A stretch of 52,245 nucleotides of DNA from Halothiobacillus sp. (GTDB lineage Bacteria > Pseudomonadota > Gammaproteobacteria > Halothiobacillales > Halothiobacillaceae). Shown here piece by piece: positions 8,465-17,512 of this stretch. The position numbers and the translations under genes were made by a program. Where the stretch lies: positions 1 to 52,245 of the forward strand of contig JAGXIF010000038.1 in assembly GCA_024635755.1 (NCBI GenBank). The letters run 5' to 3'. A model generated the notes under the pieces. It was not told where the DNA came from and did no database searches. It worked only from the letters and a program-made list of their open reading frames with translations. Position 1 is the stretch's first letter, and every line of letters begins with the position of its first letter.

Positions 8465-9642
8465 GACCGCGCCCTGCCGAACAGGCGCTGCCGCAGGCGG
8501 GACCAGAATGTCTCGGGGCGCCAGCGCCCGCCCTGCCCGTCGACCAGAGCAATCACCAGACCCGGCGCGGCATCCTTGATGGCCTTGAGCCAGGCATCGA
8601 TAGCGAGCAGTTGCGCCTGATAGCCGCCCAGGTCGCCTTCCAGTCGGCACCAGGCCGCCTCGGTGAGCACCACCCGAACGTCCTGGGCATTGCGCAGGGC
8701 CTCAGTGAGCGCCTCGCCGGGCGTCGGGTGCCAGGGCGCCGCGGACAGATGGCGGGCCAAGACGGCCGGCGAGTCGCTGATGAGCATGCGCTCGCCCTCG
8801 ATGACTGGCGGCAGGCCGGCGGCCAGATCGGCCATGCCGTGCGGCCAGAAGCTACTGACGATGGGCTTGCCCTGCCCGGCCCGGCGGTCGTTGAGCGGCT
8901 GGGGGTAGAGCCACATCTGCAGTTCGGTGAGCCACTGGCGCAGGACCGGCTCGCTGTGCGCCTCGTCGAGGAACACCCCGGCATTGCGATTGAGCAGGCA
9001 GGCCAGCGGCGCGAGTGAACGGGTGAGCGAGCGGGCCGCCGGACCGACGCCGTCATCATGTACGCGGGCGAGCAGGTAGACCTGTCGGCCGATGCGCTCG
9101 GCGTGCATGCCGTCGTTGCCCAGCCAGCCGTTGAGGTCGGCCAGCAGGCGGTCGAGTTCCGCCTCACTCAGGTCGAGGAAACGGGGCCCCAGCGTGATGG
9201 CGTGGTCGGTTTCGGGCTTGAGATGCACCGGATCGAAGGCCAGCAGTCGTTCGAAGCCCTGCTCGACCCATGCCCGACGCTGGTCCTCGAACCCCTCGCG
9301 CGTGCCCCCGCCGAGACGCCAGTCACCCAGGGCGCGGGTGATCGCATCCACCGGGCCCGGAACGGCCGTCCCTTCCAGCCAGGCCACCGCCCGGGCATCC
9401 GGGTCGTCGACCCAGTCGTTGTCCCGCTCGTCAGTGTCTTGTCCCGCCATGCCCTCGCTCTTGTGCGACGGGGTGGGCGCGCGGAAACCACCGGCCATCA
9501 GCCGCGGCAGCCCACCCTCGACGGGCAGGTCGCGCGGCCAGGTCCAGATCGCGCCGGAGCGGTCAGGTCTGCCGTTGGCCGGCCCCTCGATGGGGTCGAG
9601 GCCGAGAACGGCAAGTTGCAGTCGGGGAACCGATGCCGACAT
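8461..9642 (-). CDS. Conserved protein of the RpfE / COG4255 type, upstream of recJ
   Basis: 393 residues, no signal peptide, no membrane segment. The composition is Trp- and Leu-rich. Features seen: an early stretch LGLDPIEGP, DHAITLGPRFLDLSEAELD in the middle, VYLLARVHDDGVGPAARSLT, and LQMWLYPQPLNDRRAGQGKP, which resembles the signature of proteins annotated as RpfE or 'phosphoglycerate mutase-like' (COG4255) that often sit next to recJ. I recognise the family by this pattern and by position, not by a catalytic motif, so no reaction is assigned. The ATG at 9642 overlaps the stop of the upstream phosphatase gene (TGATG), and its own stop overlaps recJ. The three genes therefore form one tightly coupled operon. 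Confidence 0.7.
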   Translation of the reverse strand: MSASVPRLQLAVLGLDPIEGPANGRPDRSGAIWTWPRDLPVEGGLPRLMAGGFRAPTPSHKSEGMAGQDTDERDNDWVDDPDARAVAWLEGTAVPGPVDAITRALGDWRLGGGTREGFEDQRRAWVEQGFERLLAFDPVHLKPETDHAITLGPRFLDLSEAELDRLLADLNGWLGNDGMHAERIGRQVYLLARVHDDGVGPAARSLTRSLAPLACLLNRNAGVFLDEAHSEPVLRQWLTELQMWLYPQPLNDRRAGQGKPIVSSFWPHGMADLAAGLPPVIEGERMLISDSPAVLARHLSAAPWHPTPGEALTEALRNAQDVRVVLTEAAWCRLEGDLGGYQAQLLAIDAWLKAIKDAAPGLVIALVDGQGGRWRPETFWSRLRQRLFGRARS

Positions 9643-10274
9643 CAACCGGCCACCTCGCCCAGCGGACGGTTGTCCAGGCCCGCCAAACGCCGGCCGCGCG
9701 AACTGTGCAGGATGGACAGGGCCGCGGCGTATTCGGTTTCAACGCGGGCGACGGCGGCCATGGGCGCGCCCATAACCCAGGCACAGGCGGCGCGCATGAC
9801 CACCGCGTGCGCGAAGATCACTACCGAGCCGCCGGCGTGGGCCCGTTCCAGGCGTTCGAGCCCGCGGATGACCCGCTCGAAGAAGGCATCCATCGCCTCG
9901 CTGCCCGGCGGGCGGCCGTAGACCGGGTCGGCCAGAAAGGCGGCGTGCTGCTCGGGGTAGCGTGCCGGGATCTCGGCATGCCGCAGGCCTTCCCAGGGGC
10001 CAAAACCGATCTCGCGCAGGTCCGGGTCAACCACCAGGGGCAGACCGCGCTTGTCGGCATAGTCCTCGGCGAATGCCCGGCAGCGCGACAACGGCGAGGT
10101 GGCGACCACCGTCCAGTCGGCCGCGCCCTGCGCCTCAAAGACCTGCATGCGCGCTTCCAGTTGGCGCCAGCCGGCGTCGCTGAGGGGGTCGTCGACGCGA
10201 TCGCCACGGTAGCGTCTGCCGCCGACGGGTTCGCCGTGGCGAATCAGGTCGAGTCGGGTGGTCTGGGTGGTCAT
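9642..10274 (-). CDS. Histidine phosphatase family protein (phosphoglycerate mutase-like)
   Basis: 210 residues. The catalytic RHG motif is near the N-terminus (LDLIRHGEPVGG, His13). The conserved arginine follows in SPLSRCRAFAE, the acid region in LREIGFGPWEG, and the second catalytic histidine in VVIFAHAVVMRA. This is the branch related to CobC alpha-ribazole phosphatase and small-molecule phosphatases. The typical CobC context (other cobalamin genes) is missing here, so substrate is left open, although the organism has a B12-dependent MetH in this same window. It is the first gene of the operon with the RpfE-like protein and recJ. Confidence 0.85.
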   Translation of the reverse strand: MTTQTTRLDLIRHGEPVGGRRYRGDRVDDPLSDAGWRQLEARMQVFEAQGAADWTVVATSPLSRCRAFAEDYADKRGLPLVVDPDLREIGFGPWEGLRHAEIPARYPEQHAAFLADPVYGRPPGSEAMDAFFERVIRGLERLERAHAGGSVVIFAHAVVMRAACAWVMGAPMAAVARVETEYAAALSILHSSRGRRLAGLDNRPLGEVAG

Positions 10275-10368
10275 GGTGACTCACGGTTCAAATTCGGGAC
10301 GGCATTCTATCAGTCGGCCGAGGGTCTCGGAGGGGGAGATCGGTTGCCTTGGGACGCTGGGTTCTCGG

Positions 10369-10404
10369 CAAAAATCAAAGACGCCTGCCGCAAGCCCGTC
10401 AGGC
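10369..10404 (-). terminator. Rho-independent terminator after the DUF3185 gene
   Basis: Read on the minus strand, GCCTGACGGGCTTGCGGCAGGC forms a GCCTG/CAGGC-based hairpin followed by GTCTTTGATTTTT. It lies about 70 bases after the DUF3185 stop and separates it from the phosphatase-recJ operon. Confidence 0.7.
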
Positions 10405-10472
10405 AGCGCACAGCAAACCCAACAACAGCGGCACAGCGACGTTCGTAGGCTGGGTCGGTTATCCGGCGAGTA

Positions 10473-10679
10473 TCACTTCTTGCCGAACAGCAGCATCACC
10501 AGCCCGACCACCGCGCTCACGGCACCGGCGATCCAGTAGAGCATCGTCGCATCGGTGTAATTTCCGGTGAACGCCTCGCTCACCTGGTCCTCCAGACCTT
10601 GCGATGCCTGATAACCGAAGAAGAGAAGGATAAGGCCCAGTACCAGCAGGGCAATGCCGATAAGTTGCTGCGTTTTCAT
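10473..10679 (-). CDS. Small two-helix membrane protein, DUF3185 type
   Basis: 68 residues. MKTQQLIGIALLVLGLILLF is the first membrane helix, followed by GYQASQGLEDQVSEAFTGNY, then a second helix (MLYWIAGAVSAVVGLVMLLF) ending GKK. This layout, with the GYQAS and loop sequence, is typical of DUF3185 proteins, whose function is unknown. GGAG eight bases before the ATG at 10679 fixes the start; the open frame extends further up without a binding site. It is monocistronic, with a clear terminator downstream. Confidence 0.82.
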   Translation of the reverse strand: MKTQQLIGIALLVLGLILLFFGYQASQGLEDQVSEAFTGNYTDATMLYWIAGAVSAVVGLVMLLFGKK

Positions 10680-10730
10680 GACGATATGCTCCATGGCACG
10701 GAAGGTCGGTTCACGTCGATATGGCCGCTC

Positions 10731-10754
10731 AAAAAACGAGTTTCGATGATCGAA
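10731..10754 (-). terminator. Possible terminator after ampE
   Basis: On the minus strand a TTCGAT-c-ATCGAA palindrome is followed by ACTCG and six T. The stem is only 6 bp, so this is tentative. It lies about 65 bases downstream of the ampE stop and just before the DUF3185 gene. Confidence 0.4.
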
Positions 10755-10816
10755 CCCTTCCCTGGGAGCATGGGCGAGCAGCCGGGCGTTAGCAAGCACT
10801 GGGCATCACACGGGCA

Positions 10817-11737
10817 TCAAGGGACCCAACCGACCATGGTGAGCACGGCCACCAGCGCCAACCCGAACAACAAGGCACGCAGCACGATCGCATGGGCGGC
10901 GCGATACCAGGTGCGCTGGTCGGCCAGGCAGGCGTTCTCGTCCAGGCACTCATCGGCCCGCTCGACATCGATCACGGCATGACCGACCCGGGCGATCAGG
11001 CCGATCGATCCAGCCTCGAAGTCGTTCTGGGCACCATGGACCCGCCCCAGGTCGGGATCGCCGCGCCAGGCGTTCAGGCCACGCTGGAAGGAACCGGCCA
11101 GCAGCATCAGCACGGTGAACACCGGCGCAGCCGGCCAGACGAACAGGGCGTGGACGCGTTTCTGCCAGCGCAACAGCCGTGAGTCTTCCCCGACGGCGTC
11201 GTCCGATTCCTCGCGGGGGTCGGCGTGACAGCAAAGCCAATCGGTCAGCCGATAGAGCAACGCCCCGGCCGGCCCGGCAATCACGAACCAGAACAGCACC
11301 AGGAACCACTCGCTGAAGGCCAGCACGATAATGCGCTCGCCGGTCTGGCGCGTGGTGGCCTCGGTCGGCTCGACGGGGGTGTCGACGAACAGCACTCGCT
11401 TGGCCGAATCGACCGTCTCCACATCGTCTTTCAGGGCGCCATCGAGCAGGTCACGATTGATCTGCGAGGTATTGCGTGGCGTGATCACCAGCAACAACAC
11501 GACCACCGAAACCACCCAGCCGATCACCCCGTCGCCGCCGAATCCCAGCCAGGCGAACAGCGCCAGCGGCAGCACCAGCCATACCAACAGCCGGGCGGCG
11601 GTGGCACCGACGAGCCCGGCGAGTTGGTCGAACACATCAAGGATGACGCGGTGCGGCCAGCGCTCCGCCCGCCAACGCTCGAAGAACTCGAGGAAGCGGT
11701 CAAACGCGATGACGAGGATCAGTGCCAGCAGTTTCAT
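10817..11737 (-). CDS. ampE: AmpE-like integral membrane protein
   Basis: 306 residues; AmpE of E. coli has 284. It starts MKLLALILVIAFDRFLEFFE, as AmpE does, and has several membrane segments: LLVWLVLPLALFAWLGFG, IGWVVSVVVLLLVITPRN, EWFLVLFWFVIAGPAGALLY, ALFVWPAAPVFTVLMLLAG, and a final helix IVLRALLFGLALVAVLTMVG. AmpE is a CobD/CbiB-related inner-membrane protein of unclear function, classically encoded with ampD and named as a sensory modulator of beta-lactamase induction. Here it lies 120 bases after ampD on the same strand. No ampC or ampR is in the window. Confidence 0.88.
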   Translation of the reverse strand: MKLLALILVIAFDRFLEFFERWRAERWPHRVILDVFDQLAGLVGATAARLLVWLVLPLALFAWLGFGGDGVIGWVVSVVVLLLVITPRNTSQINRDLLDGALKDDVETVDSAKRVLFVDTPVEPTEATTRQTGERIIVLAFSEWFLVLFWFVIAGPAGALLYRLTDWLCCHADPREESDDAVGEDSRLLRWQKRVHALFVWPAAPVFTVLMLLAGSFQRGLNAWRGDPDLGRVHGAQNDFEAGSIGLIARVGHAVIDVERADECLDENACLADQRTWYRAAHAIVLRALLFGLALVAVLTMVGWVP

Positions 11738-11857
11738 CAGCGAAAAGCCCCTGGGAATGGGTTGGCGATAAGTTGGGCTGCCGTAGTGGCAGGCCTGCGA
11801 TGCGTGGGCGAGTCCATTCCACCCGCTCGATGCCCGATCATGGTGGGATGGCGACCA

Positions 11858-12433
11858 TCACGCAATGGCCATGCCCTCGGGTAGCCGCGAGGCAAGTTGT
11901 CCCCAGTCGAATGCCGGGCCGGGGTCGGTCTTGCGGCCCGGTGCGATGTCGCTGTGACCACGCACCGCTCGCACGCTGGGATAGGCCCGCTTAATCGCAT
12001 CCAGAACGTGGCCGAGTCGCTCGTACTGCACGCCGGTGTAGGGATCGGTATCGGTGCCCTCGAGCTCGATGCCGATAGAGAAATCGTTGCAGCGCATTCG
12101 ATCCTCGAAGCGCGAGTCGCCGGCATGCCAGGCGCGCCGATCAAAAGGCACGAACTGACGAATCGACCCATCACGGTAGATCACAACGTGGGCCGAGACA
12201 TGCAGATCGCTTATTTCCTGAAAGTACGGGTGCTCGTCCGGGTCGAGGCGGTTGGTGAAAAACCGCTCGATCGCTGTGCCGCCGAACTCCCCCGGCGGCA
12301 GGCTGATGGCATGCACCACCACCAACTCGATCGGCATTTCCGGCGGTCGCCGGTCGGCGTTGGGCGACCGGTCGAAAGGCACCGAGTCCAGCCGGTGAGT
12401 GGCGGGGTCGACGTTCAACGGATGGCCGTTCAC
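11858..12433 (-). CDS. ampD: 1,6-anhydro-N-acetylmuramyl-L-alanine amidase AmpD
   Basis: 191 residues. It removes the peptide from anhydro-MurNAc peptides in cytoplasmic peptidoglycan recycling. This is the amidase_2 fold with zinc ligands His41 (VVVHAISLPPGEFGG), His160 and Asp170 (RGHSDIAPGRKTDPGPAFDW), and Lys168 positioned as in known AmpD. SIGIELEGTD is also typical. The start is GTG 12433, which overlaps the pncC stop as GTGA; the longer open frame upstream is in pncC's territory. The overlap implies translational coupling with pncC, and ampE follows downstream. Confidence 0.95.
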   Translation of the reverse strand: MNGHPLNVDPATHRLDSVPFDRSPNADRRPPEMPIELVVVHAISLPPGEFGGTAIERFFTNRLDPDEHPYFQEISDLHVSAHVVIYRDGSIRQFVPFDRRAWHAGDSRFEDRMRCNDFSIGIELEGTDTDPYTGVQYERLGHVLDAIKRAYPSVRAVRGHSDIAPGRKTDPGPAFDWGQLASRLPEGMAIA

Positions 12434-13089
12434 AGCTTCAGCCCCGCGACGGGCCAAAAAGCGGCCGACCACTCGGCGGCCTGTGCCTTGGACCAGCCGT
12501 GTCCGGCCAAATGCGCGCACAGACCGCGCAGGGCCACGTCGACGCTGGCCTCGCGGATGGCGTGACGGTCGCCATCGAATCGGTAGCGGGCGGTGAAGGT
12601 CTCCATGGGCGCCGACGCCGAGCCGTTCGGTGCGACCGGGGGCTGGAACGCCCAGCCCAGCCAGATGGTGCCTACCGGCTTGCTCTCGCTGCCGCCATCG
12701 GGACCGGCCACGCCACTGATGCCCACCCCGTACTCGGTGCCCGCCTGTCGCACCGCGCCCGCGGCCATGGCGGCGACCACCTCGGCGGAGACCGCGCCGA
12801 CCTCGGCGAACAACCGGGTCGGCACGGCCAACTCGCGCTGCTTGGCGGCATTGCTGTAGGTCACCCAGCCGCCCACGAACCAGGCGGAGCTGCCGGCCCG
12901 TTCGGTGAGGTTCGCGGCCAGCAATCCACCGGTGCAGGATTCGGCCACCGCCAGGCGCATGCCGTGGGCCTCCAAGGCCTCGGCCAGGCACCGCAGACGG
13001 GTGGCGCGATCGCTGTCGCCGCCGTCCAATCGGTCGCTAGACGACACGGCCGGGGGGATCGGCTGGTTCCCGTTGTCCTGTTGGTCCAT
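12430..13089 (-). CDS. pncC: Nicotinamide-nucleotide amidohydrolase (CinA C-terminal domain)
   Basis: 219 residues. It carries the stand-alone CinA_C domain: LAVAESCTGGLLAANLTERA (about residues 46-65), WVTYSNAAKQRELAV, EVVAAMAAGA, GVGISGVAGPDGGSESKPVG and TIWLGWA. The enzyme deamidates NMN to nicotinate mononucleotide for pyridine-nucleotide recycling. The first 30 residues are a variable polar extension. In many relatives this gene sits before recA; here it is divergent from mutS, with 62 bases between the starts. Confidence 0.94.
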   Translation of the reverse strand: MDQQDNGNQPIPPAVSSSDRLDGGDSDRATRLRCLAEALEAHGMRLAVAESCTGGLLAANLTERAGSSAWFVGGWVTYSNAAKQRELAVPTRLFAEVGAVSAEVVAAMAAGAVRQAGTEYGVGISGVAGPDGGSESKPVGTIWLGWAFQPPVAPNGSASAPMETFTARYRFDGDRHAIREASVDVALRGLCAHLAGHGWSKAQAAEWSAAFWPVAGLKL

Positions 13090-13138
13090 CCGGTTGATCT
13101 CCGGCGTCCGTTGGCCCCGCCGCGAGCGGGGTTTTGGT

Positions 13139-13144
13139 TACAAT
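13139..13144 (+). promoter_or_regulatory. Candidate -10 box of mutS, giving a leaderless mRNA
   Basis: TACAAT lies exactly seven bases before the mutS ATG at 13152. A transcript starting at the usual distance would begin at or next to the ATG. There is no Shine-Dalgarno sequence between them and no good -35 at 16-18 bases. Confidence 0.5.
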
Positions 13145-13151
13145 GTGGCGC

Positions 13152-15815
13152 ATGACAACGCAGCCCCAGCCGACCCAGGACCCGAGCGGTGACGCCGACG
13201 CATTCGCCGCGCATACGCCCATGATGCAGCAGTTTCTGCGCATCAAACAAGAATACCCCGACGTGCTGCTGTTCTACCGGATGGGGGATTTCTACGAGCT
13301 GTTCTTCGAGGACGCCCGCCACGCCGCGCGACTGCTGGACCTGACCCTCACCCAGCGCGGCACCTCCGCCGGCGAGCCCATCGCCATGGCTGGTGTGCCC
13401 GTGCATGCCTACGAGTCGTACCTGGCGCGGCTGCTGCGCGCCGGCGAGGCGGTGGCGATCTGCGAGCAGGTCGGCGAGGTCCAGGCCAAGGGGCCGATGA
13501 AACGCGAGGTGGTCAAGGTGGTCACCCCGGGGACCGTGACCGACGAGGCGCTGCTCGAACAGCGCCAGGCACACCGGCTGGTCGCGGTCGCAAGCATCCG
13601 AAAGCGCGGCCGGACCCGGCTGGGACTGGCGCACCTGGATCTTTCCAGCGGCCGGTTCGCCATCATGGCCCCCGAGGGCCCCGACGAACTGGCCACCGAG
13701 CTTGCCCGCGTCGATCCCAAGGAACTGCTCGTCCCGGAGGGCCTGAACCTCGCGCAGGTGACCGACGGGCTGTTCCGCGAGGCACACATCAGCCGGGAAC
13801 GCCCGGTGTGGCACTTTTCCGCCGACACCGCCGAGGAGGTCCTCTGCCGCCAGTTCGGTACGCGCGATCTGGGCGGCTTTGGCATTCACGCCGACAACCG
13901 CGCTCCGCTCGAGGCGGCCCTGGGGGCGGCGGGCGCCCTGTGGCAGTACGTCGCCGACACCCAGAAGACCGCCATCGCCCACATCGACGGCCTGACCGTG
14001 GAACAGACCAGCGATGCGTTGTTGCTGGACGTGCACACGCGCCGCCATCTGGAGCTGTTCGAGGATAGCCAGGGCAATGCGGCCGGGGCGCTGATCGGCC
14101 TGCTCGACCACACGGCCACCGGCATGGGCGCGCGGCGCCTGCGCGACTGGCTGGCCCGCCCGCTGCGCGAACACGCCACCCTGGCCCGCCGCCATCAGGC
14201 CATTGGCGAGTTGCGCGAGAAGGCCCTGCCCGAGACGCTGAGCCAGCGCCTGCGGCAGGTCAACGACATCGAGCGCATCACCACCCGCATCGTGCTGGGC
14301 AGCGCCCGGCCGCGCGATCTCGCCGCGCTGCGCGACTCCCTGCAGCAGTTGCCCACGATCACCGCTGACTTGGCCGACTGCGAGCAGCCGCTCCTGCAGG
14401 GGCTGGTCGAGGCACTGGCCGACCTGCCGGCGGTGCGCGAGCTTCTGGAAGCGGCGATCGCGGAGAAGCCCTCGGTGTGGCTGCGCGACGGCGGGGTGAT
14501 CGCCGCGGGCTACGATGCCGAACTCGACCGCCTGCGGGCCCTGTCCGAACGCGCCGACACCACCCTGAGCGCCATGGAACAGGATGCCCGCATGCAGTCG
14601 GGGATCGACAACCTCAAGCTCGCCTACAACCGGGTGCACGGCTATTACTTCGAGGTGCCGCGCAGCCAGTCGGCACGGATGCCAGAGACCTTCACCCGCC
14701 GCCAGACGCTCAAGTCGGTGGAGCGCTACACCAACGACACGCTCAAGGCCTTCGAGCAGGAGGTGCTGACCGCCCGAGACCGCTCGCTGGCGCGCGAGCG
14801 CGAGTGTTTCCAGTCCCTGCTGGTCACCCTGGCGGCCGAGCAGGCCGAGCTGCGCCAGCGCGCCGACGGGCTGGCCGACATCGACACCCTCGCCGCGCTG
14901 GCCCGGGTGGCCGAGGCGCAGGACTGGGTGGCACCGACCTTCCGCGAATCGCTCGGAATCGACATCCGCCAGGGCCGCCACCCGGTGGTCGAGGCCAACA
15001 GCGATGCGGTGTTCGTGCCCAACGACGCCGGCCTGGACCCCGACCGGCGCATGCTGCTGATCACCGGCCCAAACATGGGCGGCAAGTCGACCTACATGCG
15101 CCAGACCGCCTTGATTGTGCTGCTGGCACACGCCGGGGCGCACGTGCCGGCCGAGTCGGCCGAGATCGGCCCGATCGATCGCGTCTTCACCCGCATCGGC
15201 GCCTCCGACGATCTCGCCTCGGGGCGTTCGACCTTCATGGTGGAAATGACCGAGACCGCCGAGATCCTCCACCACGCCAGCGAACGATCGCTGGTGCTGA
15301 TCGACGAGATCGGCCGGGGCACCTCGACCTTCGACGGGCTGGCCCTGGCCTGGGCCGTGGCCGAGCACCTGCTACAGAAAAACCGGGCCATGACCCTGTT
15401 CGCCACCCACTACTTCGAGCTCACCGCCCTGGCCGAGCAATTCGAGGCGCTGGTCAACGTGCACCTGGAGGCGATCACGCACGGCGGCGAGCTGGTGTTC
15501 CTGCACGGGGTCAAGGACGGGCCGGCCAACCAGAGCTACGGCATCGACGTGGCCCGGCTCGCCGGCCTGCCCCGCCCCACCATTCGCCGGGCACGCGGGC
15601 TGCTGGAGAAACTCGAATGGCAGGCGCGTGCCGGCAGCGAGGCGCCGCAACTCGACCTGTTCGCCGCCGAGCCGGTCGGCCAGCCGGCTGTCGAGGAGCC
15701 CGACCCGCTGCTCGAGGCCATCGACGCGCTCGACCCGGATGAGCTGTCGCCGCGTCAGGCCCTGGAACTGCTCTACGAGTGGAAGACCCGACGCGAGGAG
15801 GACGCGACAGGCTAG
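13152..15815 (+). CDS. mutS: DNA mismatch repair protein MutS
   Basis: 887 residues, against 853 in E. coli. It recognises mismatches and small loops and recruits MutL. The mismatch-reading Phe47-x-Glu49 is in [13 protein letters not shown]. The connector, lever and clamp domains follow. The ATPase domain has Walker [16 protein letters not shown] (about 636-650), the [10 protein letters not shown] segment, Walker [21 protein letters not shown] (about 715-734) and the conserved FATHYFELT. The C-terminal segment with [12 protein letters not shown] matches the tetramerisation tail. A MutS start at 13152 leaves about 20 variable residues before the conserved HTPMMQQFL. It is the first gene of a plus-strand run into nudJ, mnmA and hflD. 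Confidence 0.98.
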   Translation: MTTQPQPTQDPSGDADAFAAHTPMMQQFLRIKQEYPDVLLFYRMGDFYELFFEDARHAARLLDLTLTQRGTSAGEPIAMAGVPVHAYESYLARLLRAGEAVAICEQVGEVQAKGPMKREVVKVVTPGTVTDEALLEQRQAHRLVAVASIRKRGRTRLGLAHLDLSSGRFAIMAPEGPDELATELARVDPKELLVPEGLNLAQVTDGLFREAHISRERPVWHFSADTAEEVLCRQFGTRDLGGFGIHADNRAPLEAALGAAGALWQYVADTQKTAIAHIDGLTVEQTSDALLLDVHTRRHLELFEDSQGNAAGALIGLLDHTATGMGARRLRDWLARPLREHATLARRHQAIGELREKALPETLSQRLRQVNDIERITTRIVLGSARPRDLAALRDSLQQLPTITADLADCEQPLLQGLVEALADLPAVRELLEAAIAEKPSVWLRDGGVIAAGYDAELDRLRALSERADTTLSAMEQDARMQSGIDNLKLAYNRVHGYYFEVPRSQSARMPETFTRRQTLKSVERYTNDTLKAFEQEVLTARDRSLARERECFQSLLVTLAAEQAELRQRADGLADIDTLAALARVAEAQDWVAPTFRESLGIDIRQGRHPVVEANSDAVFVPNDAGLDPDRRMLLITGPNMGGKSTYMRQTALIVLLAHAGAHVPAESAEIGPIDRVFTRIGASDDLASGRSTFMVEMTETAEILHHASERSLVLIDEIGRGTSTFDGLALAWAVAEHLLQKNRAMTLFATHYFELTALAEQFEALVNVHLEAITHGGELVFLHGVKDGPANQSYGIDVARLAGLPRPTIRRARGLLEKLEWQARAGSEAPQLDLFAAEPVGQPAVEEPDPLLEAIDALDPDELSPRQALELLYEWKTRREEDATG

Positions 15816-15866
15816 GCCGGAACATGGTGGGGGAAACCCGCCGGGCGACCGCGCCCCTTGCGTCAG

Positions 15867-15877
15867 ACGTTATACTG
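15867..15877 (+). promoter_or_regulatory. Candidate nudJ promoter element ACGTTATACTG
   Basis: TATACT at 15871-15876 ends seven bases before the nudJ ATG (15884), the same spacing as at mutS, so this mRNA may also be leaderless. The full 11-mer recurs upstream of metH at 41940-41950. No clear -35 is seen. Confidence 0.5.
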
Positions 15878-15883
15878 TTGGCC

Positions 15884-16345
15884 ATGACTGCCCCCGCCTC
15901 CGACCGACCACTCGTCTCGCTCACCGTCGCCGGGATTGCCTGCCGCGACGACCAATACCTCGTCATCGAGGAATCGATCGGTGGGACGCGCTACCTCAAC
16001 CAGCCCGCTGGGCACGTCGAGCCCGGCGAGAGCCTGATCGATGCCGTCATTCGTGAAGTCCGCGAGGAGACGCGCTTTGCCTTCGCGCCCCGCCATCTGC
16101 TGGGGCTATACCACGACAATCCGGCGACCGGGCGACGCGTGCTGCGCGTGGCGATCATCGGTGATCTGGACGGCGAGCCGGATGACCGGCCGCTCGATGA
16201 CGGCATCATCGAGGCCCGCTTCATGGACCGCCAAGCGATCGAGGCCAGCCCCATCGCGCACCGCTCGCCGTTCGTCACCGCTGCGATCCGCGACTTCGAG
16301 TCCGGCCGGCGGTGTCCCCTCGACCTGATTGACTCGATCCAATGA
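15884..16345 (+). CDS. nudJ: NUDIX hydrolase, NudJ type
   Basis: 153 residues, the same length as E. coli NudJ. The Nudix box runs [20 protein letters not shown] (about residues 45-64) with the expected GxxxxxExxxxxxxREVxEE pattern. [18 protein letters not shown] begins the fold. NudJ hydrolyses HMP-PP and nucleoside di/triphosphates. The ATG at 15884 is chosen because the homologous sequence begins there. The nudJ-mnmA-hflD order is a common gammaproteobacterial arrangement, and the stop overlaps mnmA by four bases. Confidence 0.92.
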   Translation: MTAPASDRPLVSLTVAGIACRDDQYLVIEESIGGTRYLNQPAGHVEPGESLIDAVIREVREETRFAFAPRHLLGLYHDNPATGRRVLRVAIIGDLDGEPDDRPLDDGIIEARFMDRQAIEASPIAHRSPFVTAAIRDFESGRRCPLDLIDSIQ

Positions 16346-17481
16346 CCCCACCTGACGACATTCCAGCCAACGCCCCAGCCGTCACGCCAGCCCCGGCCGA
16401 CGCCCCCCGGATCATGGTGGGCATGTCCGGTGGCGTGGACTCGTCCGTGGCCGCCCTGCTCCTCAAACAGGCCGGTTACCGGGTCGAGGGCCTGTTCATG
16501 AAGAACTGGGAGGAAGACGACGAGCCGGAATACTGCGCGGCCAAGGAGGACATGCTCGATGCCATGGCGGTAGCGGACAAGCTCGGCATCGAGTTCCACT
16601 TCGTCAACTTCGCGGCCGAGTACTGGGACCGGGTGTTCGCGCACTTCCTGCACGAATACCAAGCCGGGCGGACGCCCAATCCGGACATTCTCTGCAACCG
16701 CGAGATCAAGTTCCGCGCCTTTCTCGATCACGCCCGCGACCTGGGGGCCGATGCCATCGCCACCGGCCACTACGCCAGGCGCCTGGACGGCCCGTTCGGC
16801 CCCCGGCTGGGCCGCGGGCTGGATCCGAACAAGGACCAGAGCTACTTCCTGCATGCCCTGAGCCGCGAACAGATTGGTGCCGCCCACTTCCCGGTGGGCG
16901 AACTGGAAAAACCGCAGGTGCGCGAGATCGCCAGCCGGCACGACCTGATCACCGCCGGCAAGAAGGATTCGACCGGCATCTGCTTTATCGGCGAGCGCCG
17001 TTTTGCCGATTTTTTGCAAAATTACCTGCCCGCCCAGCCCGGGCCGATCGAGACCCTCGAGGGCGAGCGGGTGGGCACGCACCAGGGCCTGATGTATCAC
17101 ACCATCGGCCAGCGCCAGGGGCTGGGCATCGGCGGGCTCAAGAGCCACGGGGACGCGCCCTGGTACGTGGTGGGCAAGGATCTCGACCAGAACGTGCTGC
17201 AAGTCGCCCAGGGCAAGAACCACCCTGCCCTGTTCGCCCCGGCACTGGCGGCCGAGCAGGTCCACTGGATCGAGCCGCCGCCGACCGATCGACCCATTAC
17301 CGCCAAGATCCGCTATCGCCAGCCCGACCAGGCCGTCGAGATCGAGCAACACGGCGACCGATTGATTGCCCGCTTCGACGTGCCGCAGCGCGCAATCACG
17401 CCGGGCCAATCGATCGTGTTCTATGATGGCGCCGTGTGCCTGGGCGGTGCCGTAATCGACCGCGCCCTGCCCGACACCTGA
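16342..17481 (+). CDS. mnmA: tRNA-specific 2-thiouridylase MnmA
   Basis: 379 residues. It installs sulfur at C2 of U34 in tRNA-Lys, -Glu and -Gln. The PP-loop is [17 protein letters not shown] (residues about 25-41). [12 protein letters not shown] and [14 protein letters not shown] hold the first catalytic cysteine, and [13 protein letters not shown] holds the second. GKNHPAL and the C-terminal beta domain follow. The first 22 residues are Pro/Ala-rich and not conserved, but the ATG at 16342 overlaps the nudJ stop (ATGA), which favours it over the internal ATG at about residue 25. Spacing to hflD is 31 bases. Confidence 0.97.
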   Translation: MTPPDDIPANAPAVTPAPADAPRIMVGMSGGVDSSVAALLLKQAGYRVEGLFMKNWEEDDEPEYCAAKEDMLDAMAVADKLGIEFHFVNFAAEYWDRVFAHFLHEYQAGRTPNPDILCNREIKFRAFLDHARDLGADAIATGHYARRLDGPFGPRLGRGLDPNKDQSYFLHALSREQIGAAHFPVGELEKPQVREIASRHDLITAGKKDSTGICFIGERRFADFLQNYLPAQPGPIETLEGERVGTHQGLMYHTIGQRQGLGIGGLKSHGDAPWYVVGKDLDQNVLQVAQGKNHPALFAPALAAEQVHWIEPPPTDRPITAKIRYRQPDQAVEIEQHGDRLIARFDVPQRAITPGQSIVFYDGAVCLGGAVIDRALPDT

Positions 17482-17512
17482 CCCACACCGACTGCAAGGA
17501 CTTCATCACTCA

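Noticed and set aside
10817..12433. ampDE as part of an inducible beta-lactamase locus
   Set aside because: No ampC, ampR or ampG is in the window; ampDE here fits plain cell-wall recycling.
12861..15368. 835-codon minus-strand open frame opposite mutS
   Set aside because: Shadow of mutS; composition is His/Gly/Gln-rich and no motif is seen.
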